NCBI GenBank assembly: GCA_009746045.1 | Contig: RPFO01000842.1 | Coordinates: 28,501-92,500 of the forward strand | Direction of reading: 5' to 3' | Source of the DNA: Mesostigma viride | Taxonomy: Eukaryota > Streptophyta > Mesostigmatophyceae > Mesostigmatales > Mesostigmataceae | Length of the DNA: 64,000 nucleotides | Shown here: in pieces, positions 11,296-22,969 of the stretch | Numbering within the stretch: the first letter of the stretch is position 1 | How the letters are laid out: each line of letters starts with the position of its first letter | Made by a program: the position numbers and the translations under genes | Notes under the pieces: generated by a model | Databases searched by the model: none | The model's input: only the letters and a program-made list of their open reading frames with translations | Told to the model about the DNA's origin: nothing

Positions 11296-13150
11296 GGGAG
11301 CGCGGCCCAGGGAGAGGGCCATGGTGTGGGGCCGGGGTATGTCCAGAGAGTTTCTCCACAAGATATGATGCAGCGAGGGAGTACTGTATTCGCTCTTGTT
11401 GCCGTGGCAGCTGGGGGGGGCTACGCCTTGTGTCCACCCGGTTGATGTCTTCCGTGCTGATGCTCAGGAGATGTCCTGGCGGCAAAAGCTGGGAGGAGAA
11501 GGAGACGGTGTATTTTACTTTATCATGCTCGCGGCGTTTGCAAACGAAAGCCAGCCGGCCTGTCACTTGCTGCTCAGGTCATTGTGCTGCACTTTGTCAA
11601 GGCGGTGAGGCATGGCAGAGAGGCTGGCTCTTGGAAACGTCTGAGGGATGGGGGGCTACTGTGGCGCTCGTCGCCATGTGCGAGCCTGCAGCCTGTAGTA
11701 AGGCAATCTGGCCTGTATGCCCCAAAGCCATGCCCATCAGGCATGGCAGAAAGGCATGTTATCAGGGCAACCTCATCATGGCCGCGGCTGCTTGGGAGGA
11801 TGACGCGAGGTTGGCCAGGGTTGTTTTACGGTTTTGTAAGGGTTCACGTCCATGCTGCTGTCGAGCGCATGACGGCTTTTTGGGTGTAGAGTATACAGCC
11901 ATGCGACCTCGTGTGTGTGCTGGCGTGTTGTAACAATTTATTATGCGGCACAGCAAAACCTTCCGGTGCAGGCGCGAGCTTCCAGTGGGCGTCCTTCGAG
12001 TGCTTTGAAGCCTTCAAGTGAACGCCTGTGGTCTGAGCGTTGAGGCTCCTGTGGCCCAGGCCTGGAAACGTTCTTGTGGTCGAACCCGGGGTTGCTGGTG
12101 GGCCTGCGCTGGTCCCATCGTGCGCTGGCTCCTGCCCCGATGTGCCGTGGCAAGGGATTATTGAAGCACCAAGCGCCCTTGCACCATTGTCGAAGCACCA
12201 GGGCGGCATTCGTGTAAACGGTCAGACAGGGGGAGGCTGAAGGCCTGCTGCCTGCCCTGACTACCACATTTTGGGTTGGACCTGGGGGGGGGGGGAAGAA
12301 AAATGGGGCTGGAAAAAAAAGAAAAAGGTGGTCGTGGGAATGGACAGCAATTGTGTGTGTGCGCACGCATGTGCTTGTAGTAGTAAGACCATGCCAAGAG
12401 TATTTGGGAGGGGCTTTGGAGGTGGCAGGCTGAATTCACTTGGATAGATGCGGATGTACATGGGGGGGCTTGCCTAGGATGACCCAAAGTTGGAAGTCCC
12501 TGAATTCGGCCAGCACCCAGTCACGCAGTTTCTGGAACCATCCTTTTTGTGAAATGGTGTCTCATCAGCTAGCTCAGATCTCCGTCCTGCTAGGTAGTGA
12601 TCTGGTAAGTTGGGGGATCCACCTGAGGGTTGCCACTTGATGACTGATTATGTATGGTTGGCTGGTTAAGCGCGGTTTATTTGGGGGGTGGTTGCGCATC
12701 CGCTACCAGATAGTCATACTGGATCTGCTTCATGGGTTTTATTTTTGGTAGTCAGTTATTCGCAGTGATGCTGCATTTTAAAAGGTACCTAGGGGAACCT
12801 TGTTTGTCTTGCCTTACTACTCAGCCTTGCTCGTAAATGCTTCTCTATTCAGTCTATGTAGTGCAGGCAAGCAACTCGCCTGATATACCAAATCATAAGT
12901 ACTTGCGTGTCATTAATTAATTAATAAATCAAACCCCGATGGATGGATGGATGGATGGATGGGTACACGCAATTAAATTAACCCCTCAACCGTCTCTGAC
13001 TCGTTACTAAAATGAGTCACGAGTTGCACAGTATGCCACAGGTGTCCCCATTCAGCCTAATTATTTTTTCTAGACCATACTAGGAACCAAGCATAACCAT
13101 ATTAGGGCCCACCTGGGGGTATAGTGGGTGGTCCCAGTGCTAGGCCCCCC
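11296..13150. other. 3' flank of the MBL-GAF gene, no further gene seen
   Basis: The first several hundred bases should be 3' untranslated sequence. TGTAAC occurs near 11930; TGTAA is the usual poly(A) signal of many green algae, so this is a possible end of the transcript, weakly supported. Around 12895-12915 is a short scrap resembling the 3' end of the LINE at 16.8 kb (AAGTACTTGCGTGTCAT), followed by a short (GGAT)n run near 12940-12960. No protein family is recognisable. Confidence 0.4.
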
Positions 13151-13154
13151 TGCT

Positions 13155-13164
13155 CTATAAATAG
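13155..13164 (+). promoter_or_regulatory. TATA-box-like motif
   Basis: CTATAAATAG stands alone in a GC-rich context about 610 bases upstream of the first ORF1 element. It may be a core promoter of a mobile element or of a lost gene. There is no supporting transcription evidence, so this is a motif match only. Confidence 0.25.
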
Positions 13165-13334
13165 CCCCCCCCTCAGGGGGGTACGGTGAGTGTGCGCGGT
13201 GACACCCATATAATGGATGATAGACCCCTTTCCTCGATGAGTTGCCCCTGGGGTTGGTTTTGTAGATAGATTTTTTAGTTAGGATGGGATACAAACACTA
13301 AAAATTGTAACTGCCCCATGGACCCATCAGCTGG

Positions 13335-13425
13335 TGCAAAAAATAACTGGTGACTATTTTGAGTCACTTTTGGGGGGCTAAAATAGGCACCCTAGTGCAG
13401 TTTTGAACATGGAAATGATAGGTAA
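13335..13425 (+). repeat. Direct repeat flanking ORF1 element, left copy
   Basis: This segment (containing TGACTATTTTGAGTCA and CATAGTGCAGTTTTGAACATGG-like sequence) recurs in the same orientation at about 15638-15741. The two copies bracket the ORF1-only element at 13773-15553. They could be pieces of an older element that the ORF1 element entered, or a segmental duplication. Confidence 0.6.
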
Positions 13426-13772
13426 GCATGGAGTATTGGCAAACATGCATGCTAACACTTATTCCAACCTGTGTGCCACCAATACCTGCCATAACCACTG
13501 CAGGTCCCTGACGGATATGGTTGGAGACGACTACGCGCGGGTCGCGAGTACGGGCTTCACAACCTTATCATGCATGCTGGAGCACGAATGCCTTGGATTT
13601 CACCCTAGTATTTCAGGGCCGTCGCTACAAGCCACGAGCCACGAGGTAGTCATGGCTGTCGGAGCTCATAACTTTCACGTTTGAGCACCGAATTGAGCCG
13701 TGAATATCACTATCGCTTCGTCTTTCTAAGACGCGCATGCTGATATAATTTTCCGAATCTAAAAGGCAATAT

Positions 13773-15124
13773 ATGACGAGCAAACGCCCGTCGACGCAAC
13801 GCAGTTTGGCGGATGCGCTCGCCTTTGACAATGCGGCAGCTGAGGCTGCCGCTTCGCCAGATCCGGCAGGCAGCGGTGACACTAGTCGTGCACTGGTGGT
13901 CGCCCAGCACCCTCCCGGCCTCAATGCCTCGCCATCGGCATCGCCTGACCCTAAACGCGCCCGCCCCGCCGACAAAACTGGAGGGCCACGCTTCTCGGAA
14001 CCGCGCTGTCGGCTCCAACCTTTCCAGGTCGATGATTACGACTGGACCACCATTTCTCCGAGTGATGCTATGCATCACATCTTCTTCGGGGACTACGCCT
14101 CGCTTTACGACCTGTGCCTCCATCTCCACGCCACTGGACGCCTCCTCGTCAGCGACGGCCGTCGCTGGCACAACATCACCCAGATGTTCGGGTGTCCCCG
14201 CCCCCAACTCCAGCACGCCCTCCTCAACTCTCTTCTCCAACGCTCTGACGGCGAGATCTGGGCTTCATCCATCTCCGCCCCCGCCCTCCGTTCCATCCTC
14301 ACGGAAGCCTTTCAGCAGCACGTGACCCCCCTTGCTGCCGACATAGCAGCGATCGGTGGCACGCTGACTGCTGAACTTCCTCACATTTCCACCGCCGCCG
14401 CCTCCACCTCCACTGCCATTTCCGCCTCCACTGCCGACATCAAAGCCCAGCTCCTCGACCTCGACCAACGCCTTCAAGCCACCGCCAACGCCCTTGAGAG
14501 CTTGCATGACACCGCCGGCCTCACCACCCAGGCGGTGAAGGACATCGCCGCCCAGCCGGCGCCTGCTGGCCCGGCCGGCGATGCTCCCTCCACCTGGGCG
14601 GACTTGCTTAAGCAGCACACCACCTCCACCACCTCCACCATCTCGGCACAACCCAAGCAACAAGCCCTCGACCTTCGCGAGGAAGCCGACATCGCCCGGC
14701 GTAGCCACAATGTCATCGTCAAGCACTTCGACCAGCAGGCAGGTGAGACCTCCACGTGCGCGCCATTCTTGCCCCCATGCTACTCACTGGTGAGCTGGAC
14801 ATGTCGGCTGTCCGCCTCCCCCGCGCGCGGGGGAAGGCTGGCCCGGCACCCGTGCTCCTCACCTTTAAGTACATGGCCGACAAGCTGGCGTTCCTTAAAT
14901 GCCGCAAGAAGCTCTCGGAGACTCGCTTCACGCTGGACGACGACTTGACCCTGGCCCAGCAACAGCGGAGACGCGAGCTATGGCCGACCTACCTTCAGCT
15001 CCGGCAGAGCGCAAGGGGGAAGCCGGTATACTGGAGGGGGGCGGTCATCCACGTTGACCACAAGCCCTGGCAGCCCCCTCCTGCCACCTCAGACTTGGAA
15101 TATATATACCATGCAGTAGTGTAG
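13773..15124 (+). pseudogene. Non-LTR retrotransposon ORF1, family A, copy 1 (one frameshift)
   Basis: The frame begins MTSKRPSTQRSLADAL at 13773 and continues to about 14745, then shifts to another frame that runs to TAG at 15122-15124. The middle (about residues 180-280) is rich in Ala, Ser and Thr with heptad-like Leu/Ile spacing, suggesting a coiled coil. The C-terminal part carries FTLDDDLTLAQQQRRREL and GKPVYWRGAVIHVDHKPW, which resemble the C-terminal region of L1-type ORF1 proteins (known pattern: basic helix, DLTP.Q, yWrggrl). No endonuclease or reverse transcriptase follows; the 3' noncoding tail begins straight away. A second copy is at 35.5-36.6 kb. ORF1 proteins bind element RNA for retrotransposition. 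Confidence is good for a retroelement ORF1, lower for its clade. Confidence 0.7.
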
Positions 15125-15159
15125 ATTAGTCAGGCTTAGCCTAGCATGTGGCCCACGCG

Positions 15160-15553
15160 CATGTGCGCCCATAATGGCCCCCATGGATGTTGCCTTCAGA
15201 ACTTAGCCAAGCCATGCCTATAATGGGACCCCCATGGATGTTGCATTAAGAATTTAGCCATGCTATGCCATGCAGAGAGATGCTCTCTGTCGAGAAGCCA
15301 TGTCCTAGCTCTTGTATAGCCATGATGATCTTCCTCCCCCGTGCCAGGATCCCCCCCTTAGGCGGGTTGAACCTGAGACAGCATGGTGGTGCGGGTACGT
15401 GCCCTGGTGCACGTAGAGCACGGGTAGCTTACATTCCCACCCTTGCATGAAGTAGCCTAGGATGTATTAAAAGCCATATGCCCCTTCTCAGGGATATGTG
15501 CTACATTGACTCCCAACGGAGTGATGTTGATAATTAATTAATTAATTAATTTC
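15160..15553 (+). repeat. Family A 3' tail ending in (TTAA)n
   Basis: Noncoding tail after ORF1, containing TAGCCATGATGATCTTCC and TGCCCCTTCTCAGGGATATG and ending CTCCCAACGGAGTGATGTTGA followed by (AATT)n. Three other copies are at about 16040-16456, 36670-37143 and 37144-37477. Conserved end plus microsatellite tail is typical of non-LTR element 3' ends. Confidence 0.75.
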
Positions 15554-15637
15554 AGCCTGGCCGGGGGACTGCAACTGTACCCAAGCACTACATCCAAACA
15601 CTTACATGTCTTGTTTCACCCAGGGACGCACAAGGTA

Positions 15638-16456
15638 ATGCTAAAAATAGCTGGTAACTATTTTGAGTCATGCACCAGTTTTTTGGGGGCTAGAATAAAT
15701 GTCATAGTGCAGTTTTGAACATGGAAATGATAGGTTAGCATGAAACATGCATGATTATCAAGAAGATGCATGATTATATTTATCCACCATTAATTAATTA
15801 ATTAATAATTAATAAGCATGTGACTGCGTCACGTGGGTGCCAATACAGAGTAAAGGAACCTTCAATCCTATATACACAGCGAGAAGGAGGGAGGGCGCCC
15901 TAGCTTCTCTCACTGCCGCCAGTGGGCAGGCCACAGAGCGCTCTCTCCACGGCATGGTGCATCATGCCGGGGCGCAACACTGTGGGTGCAATACAACCAG
16001 TGCAATACCGTAGGTAGGCTGACGCATAGGTTACAACCGTGGCCATGTACATGTGTACACGCCTCCTAGAGGCACTATCCCAGCTAAGCCCCGCGCTTTA
16101 TTTAATCATGTACATGTGTGCCTATGATGTGCCACACTCCAGACGATGCATAGCCTTATTTAGTAATGTTGTGCCCATGCAGGGAGTCACTCTCTGCTGA
16201 GAAGCCATGCCATAGCTCTTGTATAGCCATGATGATCTTCCCCCTCACAGGCATGCTCCCCCCTTACCCGGGCATAGCGTGATAGACTGGTCATGAGGGT
16301 GCGGGTGCCCTGGTGCACCTAGAGCAAGTGTTGTTTACATTCCCACCCTTGCAGGAAGTAGCTTAGAATGTATTATAGGCCCATATGCCCCTTCTCAGGG
16401 CTATGTGCTACATATACTCCCAACGGAGTTATGTTCCTAATTAATTAATTAATTAA
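15638..16456 (+). repeat. Right direct repeat and second family A tail copy
   Basis: Positions 15638-15741 repeat 13335-13425. Positions about 16040-16456 are a second copy of the family A 3' tail, again ending in (AATT)n at 16438-16458. No ORF1 precedes this copy, so it is probably a strongly 5'-truncated insertion. Another (TTAA)n run is at about 15788-15812. Confidence 0.65.
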
Positions 16457-16884
16457 TAGGTTATGCTACAAATGTGAGGTGGGCTCAAGACGTCGGCTAA
16501 TTAAGGCGCAAGCTGATGACCACAAGGTGCCAGAGCTAATTGAAGGTACTATAATGCTGTGCGCTAATATCGTTTCAAGTGCTGTGAAGCCTAAGCTATC
16601 CCATCATCGTTTGCCCCCAGCTAGACAACTTGCTCTATCCCGGGGAAGCCCGGGGGGGCTTCCACAGTAGAGTTCTCCACCATACATGGCACAAATAAAT
16701 GCGAAAATAATTGTACCCCCCTACCAAGTAGACCCGGTAGGGGCCAAGCCCCTAAGTAAGTAAGTAAGTACTTGCGTGTCATGCGCAAAGGCATGCCACG
16801 GAGTACTATGCTAATCTCATTAGAAAAATAATTACACAAAAGTTTAAACAAATATCGTCTGCATCATCCCCCAACCGTTAAGCA

Positions 16885-17270
16885 CTAGATGGGGATGTAA
16901 TCCTCATCCGAGCTGTCCTCTACTGTAATGGCAGACGAGGCGGTAGTGTAGCAGCTATCCTCAGGACCAATAACCTCCACCTGCGGACTTCTACCCTGGC
17001 TAGCAACGGGCCGCGGGGCCCGTGGGGAGAAAACAGGAGCATACCCCTCGGGGAGGTGCTTATCGCAGATGGCAGCCCATTTCTCCTTGTCAATCATGCG
17101 GGCGCGGAGTACGGATAGTCCCAGAAGCCCTGCATCTTCAAGCAGTTGTGTCACATAGGTCCGGGTCGCGCCGCGCCGGTGCCCGGCGCGCGCAAGTTTG
17201 CCAGTGGGTTTCGATGGGACAAGGGGACCCTGCCATAGGAGGAGGTGTCTACCTGGTTGGCCCGTCTTAA
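16885..17270 (-). pseudogene. LINE C-terminal segment beyond the inserted element
   Basis: In the uninterrupted sister copy the protein runs through TGQPGRHLLLWQGPLV without a break (about 30285-30360). Here that continuation appears only after the TTAA element, ends at the stop at 16885-16887, and closes with an acidic tail SSDEDYIPI. Function of this tail is unknown. Confidence 0.75.
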
Positions 17271-18959
17271 CCCCTAAATGGTCTTGCTGCCGATTTTCCG
17301 CCAAAAATCGAGTTCCAGCCGATGCATCGGCCCCTTCTCGGGGGACCAGATGCCGCGAAATCTATTGAGAATTAGGAAAAGTTTAGCTGAGAAGATCGAA
17401 AGTTTATAAGTTTCTTCACAGCATGGTATATGGGTTTGCATACTTCTGACAAAGTTATAGATGTGTTCTTGCCGGTCAAAGTACAAGGGGTCAGGGTACT
17501 TTTTCACGTACAACGTGCATTCCGGAAAACAACGACCTGGCCATGGCGGCTTGCGCCCACGCATGGCATTTACGTTTTCGTTCGAATTTTCTGACCAAAC
17601 TTAGGATATTGATTTTATACGTCCTAAAGATGATACAGGCCAATTTTTGGTTCGCGGGAATGCCATTTGATAGGTGTCGGCAGCGTTCTTGCTGGAAAAA
17701 ACTGCGATCAGGCCGGACGATAGAAACGTTGACAGCAATACCTTTCCGGCGTATTTTAAAGGATATATCGGTTTCTTTGTACTTTTTATGATGCATAGTA
17801 GTCGTAAACGTGCAAGGGTGGCCAGAAATCGCCGAATCCAGCGACCATGCTGCACAACTTTGGTGTGCCGAAATGCGCCATTTTGCGGCCACCGCCTGGG
17901 CCAAGGTAACGCCATCCATGCCTGGTAAAGCTTAAGCATCGTTTTCCTATCGATGTTTGACGTTTATATGTACGTTCTAGCTTGTGTAGCACATTCTTTT
18001 TGCATTATTCATGCTCTTTCTTGACCCTGGCCTGGCCCCTTTCTAAAACACCCTTCTTAGATGCTTCCCTCAGTCAGTTGACCTGCCACAGGGTGATGGT
18101 GATAAGTTTTAGAGGCTGTATGGGTTTGAATACCTCCATATATGTTTGTTATACATTTCCCATACACATATTGCATGAGTGTGAGGCAGTTGGCTGGTCT
18201 CTGTGGCATCATCAAGCACGTAACTGGTGAGTAAAAGCTTTCCATTGACAGCATGTGCCACCAGGTGTGCTGGCCATCACCTGGCAAGCTATAGCAGCTT
18301 AGGCCTAGTTTATCCTTGCTAGGGCAGGCTGAAATAGGCTCAACATCACTAGTTTGTTGGTGGCTGCCTCCTAGAATGCATGCCTTGCGTAGGGTATCCG
18401 TACCACGTTACCTACGTGCATGGACAAGGTAGCACCTGCACATAGGTGCCATGTAAGGGCAGTGTGATGATGCAGTTATGTTTCCCCATCATTGTGGAAG
18501 GGAAATGTATTGTTTGGCATGGTTGGTGGCCATATTAGTAGGTAGTATGCCCACCCCTACCCCCTTGGTTGCTTTTTACCAACGGTACCCCTAAGGGCTG
18601 TACTGGGTGTAACTGCTGGTATACCCACCCAAATGATGACCCCAATGGCTCAAACTGTTCAGCAACTAATTGTTTATCATCCCTGAAGTGGTAGGTGCCT
18701 AGCTCTTATAACATAATTCAAAATGCACATTCTACCAAAAATGAAAACGCGCGTCTTGACCCCCCTGACTTTGACGGCAGTTATATATGGCCTACCCTGC
18801 ATATATGTGAGGTTGTGATATACCAACCCGAAGGGCAACTCATGGACGTGCTTGGCCCCCAAGGACAGCCATTGGATATGGGTAGGTTGGATGGCATCTG
18901 GTTTGCAAAATTGTGAAGATCCAGCCGATTTATCGGCAGGATCTCAGACCATTTAGGGG
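17271..18959. mobile_element. TTAA-flanked DNA transposon, 1689 bp, inserted in LINE
   Basis: Perfect 14-bp inverted ends CCCCTAAATGGTCT lie at 17271-17284 and, as the complement, at 18946-18959. Each is bordered by TTAA (17267-17270 and 18960-18963). The sister LINE has a single TTAA at the same position (30284-30287), so the element duplicated TTAA on insertion. Subterminal palindromes (CCAGCCGATGCATCGG near 17315; a related one near 18920-18940) lie inside both ends. TTAA targets and CCC-starting ends are typical of piggyBac-like elements. No recognisable transposase is encoded; the longest frames (for example 17491-17919 minus) match nothing I know, so it is probably non-autonomous. Confidence 0.85.
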
Positions 18960-18963
18960 TTAA

Positions 18964-20549
18964 GCCCCCCGGCAGGGCCCACATCGGTATTCACCTGGTC
19001 TGTGCGGGCAAGATGGCCGGCAAAGAGGAGGCGGCGGTGTCGGATGGTAGTATGGGTGACAAGAGGGAGCTCGCAGTAGAGCTCGGCCCGGGTGCGGCGT
19101 TCTTGGTAGCGGACGCCGAGGATATGACGGAGCATTCGAGTGACGGTGCCGTCAAGCTGCTGGCTCAGCGCCTGGTCCAGGGTCCACGCCTCGCAGCCAT
19201 AAAGGAGGATGCTGAGGACAAGGGCCTTGAACAGAATGCGCTTGCGTCGCTCACTCAGGTAGCGACAGGTCCAGAACCTGTCGGCTGTCGAGGCGGCGGA
19301 GGGCCGCCCAGGCCTGGCCAATGCGGGTGTTGATGTCGTCGGCCGTGGAGGGAAGCCAGCTGCCAAGGAGCTTGAAGCCGGAGTCGCCGGGGGGACGGGG
19401 CTGCCGTCTAGCAAGAGGAGGGTGGGTGGGGCTATCCCAGCAGGGAAGCCGATGGCCATGACCTCCAGTTTTCTTGCTGATCATAAGCCCCACCGCCCGC
19501 GCTTCCAGTGATAAGCTGTCTAGCCACAGTTGGGCTGACTCTGGGGTTTCCACGAGTGTCGTGTCATCAGCGTAGATCAGATCGCTCAGGCGGTAGGGTG
19601 GGTCAACCCCGCCGTAGCTGGCGTACTCCGTGACCTCGATCCCCGGCGGGCGCCCCTCCACCCGGGCGAAGCGGGCTTGTGCACGCCGCATAATATAGTC
19701 CACCATAATGATGAATAGATATGGGGAGAGCACACAGCCCTGCCACACCCCGGTGTGCAGGGGAAACGCCGGAGTGACGCCGTCGGCGGTACGGACCTGG
19801 GCTTGGGACCCTTCATAGAACTGGCGGATGATCTCAACGATGTACGATGGGACACGGAACAGGTGAAGGACCACCCACAGGGCGTCCCATATAACCGTAT
19901 CGAATGCCTTGGTGTAATCCACGAAGATCAATAGCAATGGCAAGAGGCCGGGGGCCAGGCGGCCCACTTCCTCGATCAGGCGGCGCGCGGTAATAGTGAC
20001 CATAACACAATTGCGACCAACACGGAAGCCCATCTGGGACTCACCTAGGTGGGGATCGAGGCTGGCGCGCATGCGGTTCAGCAGGAGACGCATGAAGACT
20101 TTCAGCACGCAGCTTTGGAGGCATACGCCGCGGTAGTTGCCGGTATCCGCGGCGGACCCCTTGCCCTTGTACAGCATGACCCGGACAGCGGTCTTCCAAT
20201 ACGTCGGCGGGGGGAGGCCATCTCGTAGAATCCGGTTGCAAACACCCCGGAGGAAAGGCTCAAGCTCAGGCATCTTAACCACCTCCGGTGAAATATTGTC
20301 CACTCCCATGGCAGCATCATTGCGGAGGGTGGAGATGGCAGCAGCCCATTCCTGGGGAGTCCACTCGTCGTGGGGGCCGTCCACCAAGGGGCCGGAGAGC
20401 GGTGGGACCAGGTAGTCCGTCTCGCTGGTGGGCGCCTGCGGGGGCTCAATGGGGCCGCCTCGGCTGGCCGCAGGGCGTGCAGCTGCAGCGGGGTCAAGCG
20501 GGGGGGCGGGCCAGGGGCCCCTGATAGTTTGGCCTGGGAGCTGAACCAA
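18964..20549 (-). pseudogene. LINE reverse transcriptase, copy 1, frameshifted
   Basis: Reverse transcriptase core with YKGKGSAADTGNYRG, the motif FVDYTKAFDTV (first catalytic Asp), GVWQGCVLSPYLF and YADDTTL (catalytic Asp pair). It continues into the typical LINE C-terminal stretch LFKALVLSILLYGCEAWTL and RRLLFAGHLART. There is a +1 shift at about 19460, where the sister copy lacks one C, and another change of frame near 20550 joining the upstream linker. All visible catalytic residues are intact, so inactivation is recent. It would copy element RNA at a nicked target. Confidence 0.85.
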
Positions 20550-21328
20550 ATCTCAAGGCGTTCACTGGGGGTGCCTGGGATGTCAGCCCGTTGCGTTTCC
20601 CGGCGTCCGGTGAGACGGTCGAGAGAGCGCCAGGCCGCCTTGTGCTGGTTGGCGGCCGTGTGGCGATTGATTTCGGCGGCAAGTGTCTCCACCTCCTCCG
20701 CATGTGCGGCAGTATATATGCTTGAGTAAGCCGTTCCTGGTACGGGTACAGGTCCTCCCCGCGGCGGCGGGCCTGCGCTAGCGCCAGCCGGGCGCGGCAA
20801 CCACCCGGGCGGATCGCGCAGGTAGAGCGGGGCTGCATGGTCGGGCGCGGGGTTGCTTGGGGAGAAGCTTAGAGCCAAGCTCCACCGATCGCATGAACAG
20901 TTCGTAGGGTGGCGTGACTGATCTACACCGCGATCTGCGTCCAGGTACATCAAAGGTTGCGCGTCCACGAACGCAGACCTGATTGCATCGCGGCGTATAT
21001 CTCATCCGCTGACCACTTCTCCCTGCGCCCACGGACGGGGCGTAAGCAGGTCCAGCTAGTCAGGGCGGGGCCGGGGGCGGCGGCGCGCAGGGGCCTGAAG
21101 ACGTAGGCGCAAGGTTGCGGTGACCATGCGATGATCCGATGCGACACTGGGGGTGGTCAGCGTACGGGCATCGATGACGGAAGAGCGCCAGCACTTGCGC
21201 ACAAGTATGTAGTCCAAGCATACACATCGCCGCCGAGGGAGCATCGAGCCAGCCGCCCTGCGCATGGGGCCCACAAAGGTCACTAGTGCATCAGGCGGTT
21301 TTGCAAACAGCGTATTGGCAGCAGTCAA
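20550..21328 (-). pseudogene. LINE endonuclease C-terminus and linker, fragment
   Basis: 21328-21056 encodes the end of an apurinic-type endonuclease: CLDYILVRKCW and the catalytic-site motif SDHRMV. The following linker carries TAYSSIYTAAHAEEVETLAA and is frameshifted relative to both neighbours. The N-terminal half of the endonuclease is absent (5' truncation). Confidence 0.7.
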
Positions 21329-21811
21329 GTCCCCCTCAGTGATCAGTTGCTCAAGTACTGAGGGGCCAAGCCCCTACTAACGGCATCACAGTCTTATTCA
21401 AGTCCTCTCTATCGATCGTACTTACTTACTTACTTACTATTGATCATGGAAGATGGGCCAGCGGCCAGGTTGGCAAATACGTGCGTATTGTCAAAATAAA
21501 TACGGCAATACGCGTTTTTTTGGCCCCGACGTACTATACGCGTATTTTGTCAGGAATACGTGATTTGGACTTGGAAATTTTCGAGGTTCGAGCTGGGGCA
21601 GCGCTTGGCGCCTGGCCAACCGGACCGTGGCGCGGCGCCTACCTTTACCAAGATTTTCTACACTGTACTATGAGCTAGGCTTTTCGCAAGTCCAGTAATG
21701 ACTTGGCAGTTGGCGAGCTAGCTGAAATTACACGGAGAGACCGAGAGAGTGCCAGCACGATGAAAATGCCAGCTGTGCTGGGAACGTGGTATTTGTAACA
21801 CAGCCTGTATC

Positions 21812-21975
21812 CGCAGGCCAGAAATCGGGAGAATCCGGACCATGGTAGCTCGAGCCTGCCGTTATCTTGTCCGCGTTTTCGAGTCGTTCAGGATGATGAA
21901 GATGAATGGTGTTGGAAATGTGTAGCCTTGTGCATTGAAATTATGGCTGGCTTACGTGTAGAGCGACTAGATGAC
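21812..21975 (-). repeat. Dispersed repeat D, copy 1
   Basis: About 160 bases, containing GGGAGAATCCGGACCATGG and CTCGAGCCTGCCGTTATCTT, recur inverted at about 28002-28165 and partly at 56985-57115 inside an aldo/keto reductase intron. No coding capacity. Probably a short non-autonomous mobile element; its exact ends are not defined by the three copies. Confidence 0.65.
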
Positions 21976-22969
21976 CTAGACGGTGCATGGGGCCGGAAAC
22001 AGCATGCTTGATCAGGGCGTGTCAGTGTTTCGAACCTAACTGGCCGGGAGTGTCTAGCGGTGAGCACCATTGCTGCGATCGCTCTCCCACCATTTACGAG
22101 GAAATACCCGAAAATGGAAAACCACTGAAAAGGTCTAGCTAGTCAGTCATCACGTTAGCCATGCCATGATTCCAAACGTCCAAGAACTGCACACATTGCA
22201 AAGGCAAAAAGCCGGAGGACAGCACTTTCAAATGTGCGGCGGGAACCAAAAGCCCGCGTATGCCAGAAAACATCGTGTTGCTGCAGCGACGCGACGATGT
22301 GGACAACGAATCCAGTTCCAAGCTCGGAACGGCCGCAAAGGAGATCTGGCATCACAGGGTTCAGATGTGCGGAGATACTATATGCGATCCAGCCGGTCCA
22401 CGATCTGTTTGTAGAGCAGCCTTGCAAGGAATGTGCACATGCAGTAATGGGTACGTAAATTATGGTGGCAGGTTGCCAGGTAGGGAATAAGTGCAAGGAA
22501 TGTGCACATATTGCATTAAAAAATTATGGAAGGCTGGTGGGGAATAAGTGCAAGGAATGGTGCAGATTGAATTATGCCTTCCACCATAATTTACTGATCT
22601 CCATGCATAACAATGCCCCCTAAGGCCTTAACCCTAAAGGCCCATTCATAACCATGCTGCACACTGCCACGTATTCTGCTGACGTATTCTGCCATGCTCC
22701 ACGTATAATACTCGTATTTTGAGGCCGACGTATTTGACGTACCGAAGTATTGGCCAACCTGGGCCAGCGGCATTTAGCTTTTGCTTGGGTGGTTGGGTGG
22801 GACAGTACACTTTCGGGCTAGGGCAACTTGGCAGCATGCACCTAGACAACAGTCTGGTGGACTATCATGGTATCCTATAGACGACCACAACAGTTGGCAC
22901 GCGGTTTATATGGTGAACATGTGGTTGGATTCATTAATAAGACAATTAATTCATCAGAGCATGGTCATG
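21976..22969. other. Non-coding stretch with short local repeats
   Basis: No gene is recognisable. Around 22425-22560 the word GCAAGGAATG(T)GCA occurs three times in a degenerate 60-90 bp periodicity. The rest shows nothing I can name. Confidence 0.4.

Larger units (their letters stand above)
16754..21360 (-). mobile_element. APE-type LINE with reverse transcriptase, copy 1, interrupted
   Basis: Minus-strand non-LTR retrotransposon, 5' truncated inside the endonuclease and ending in an (ACTT)n tail at about 16753-16772. Order from 5': C-terminal part of an apurinic-type endonuclease (21328-21056), linker (20968 down to about 20550), reverse transcriptase (20549-19460), C-terminal region (19459-18964), then the last 128 residues at 17270-16885. 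A 1689-bp TTAA element (17271-18959) splits the C-terminal region. The 3' end shares CATGACACGCAAGTACTT with the sister copy at 28.3-30.9 kb. The reverse transcriptase resembles RTE-like or related APE elements (motif YGCEAWTL after the polymerase). Confidence 0.85.
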
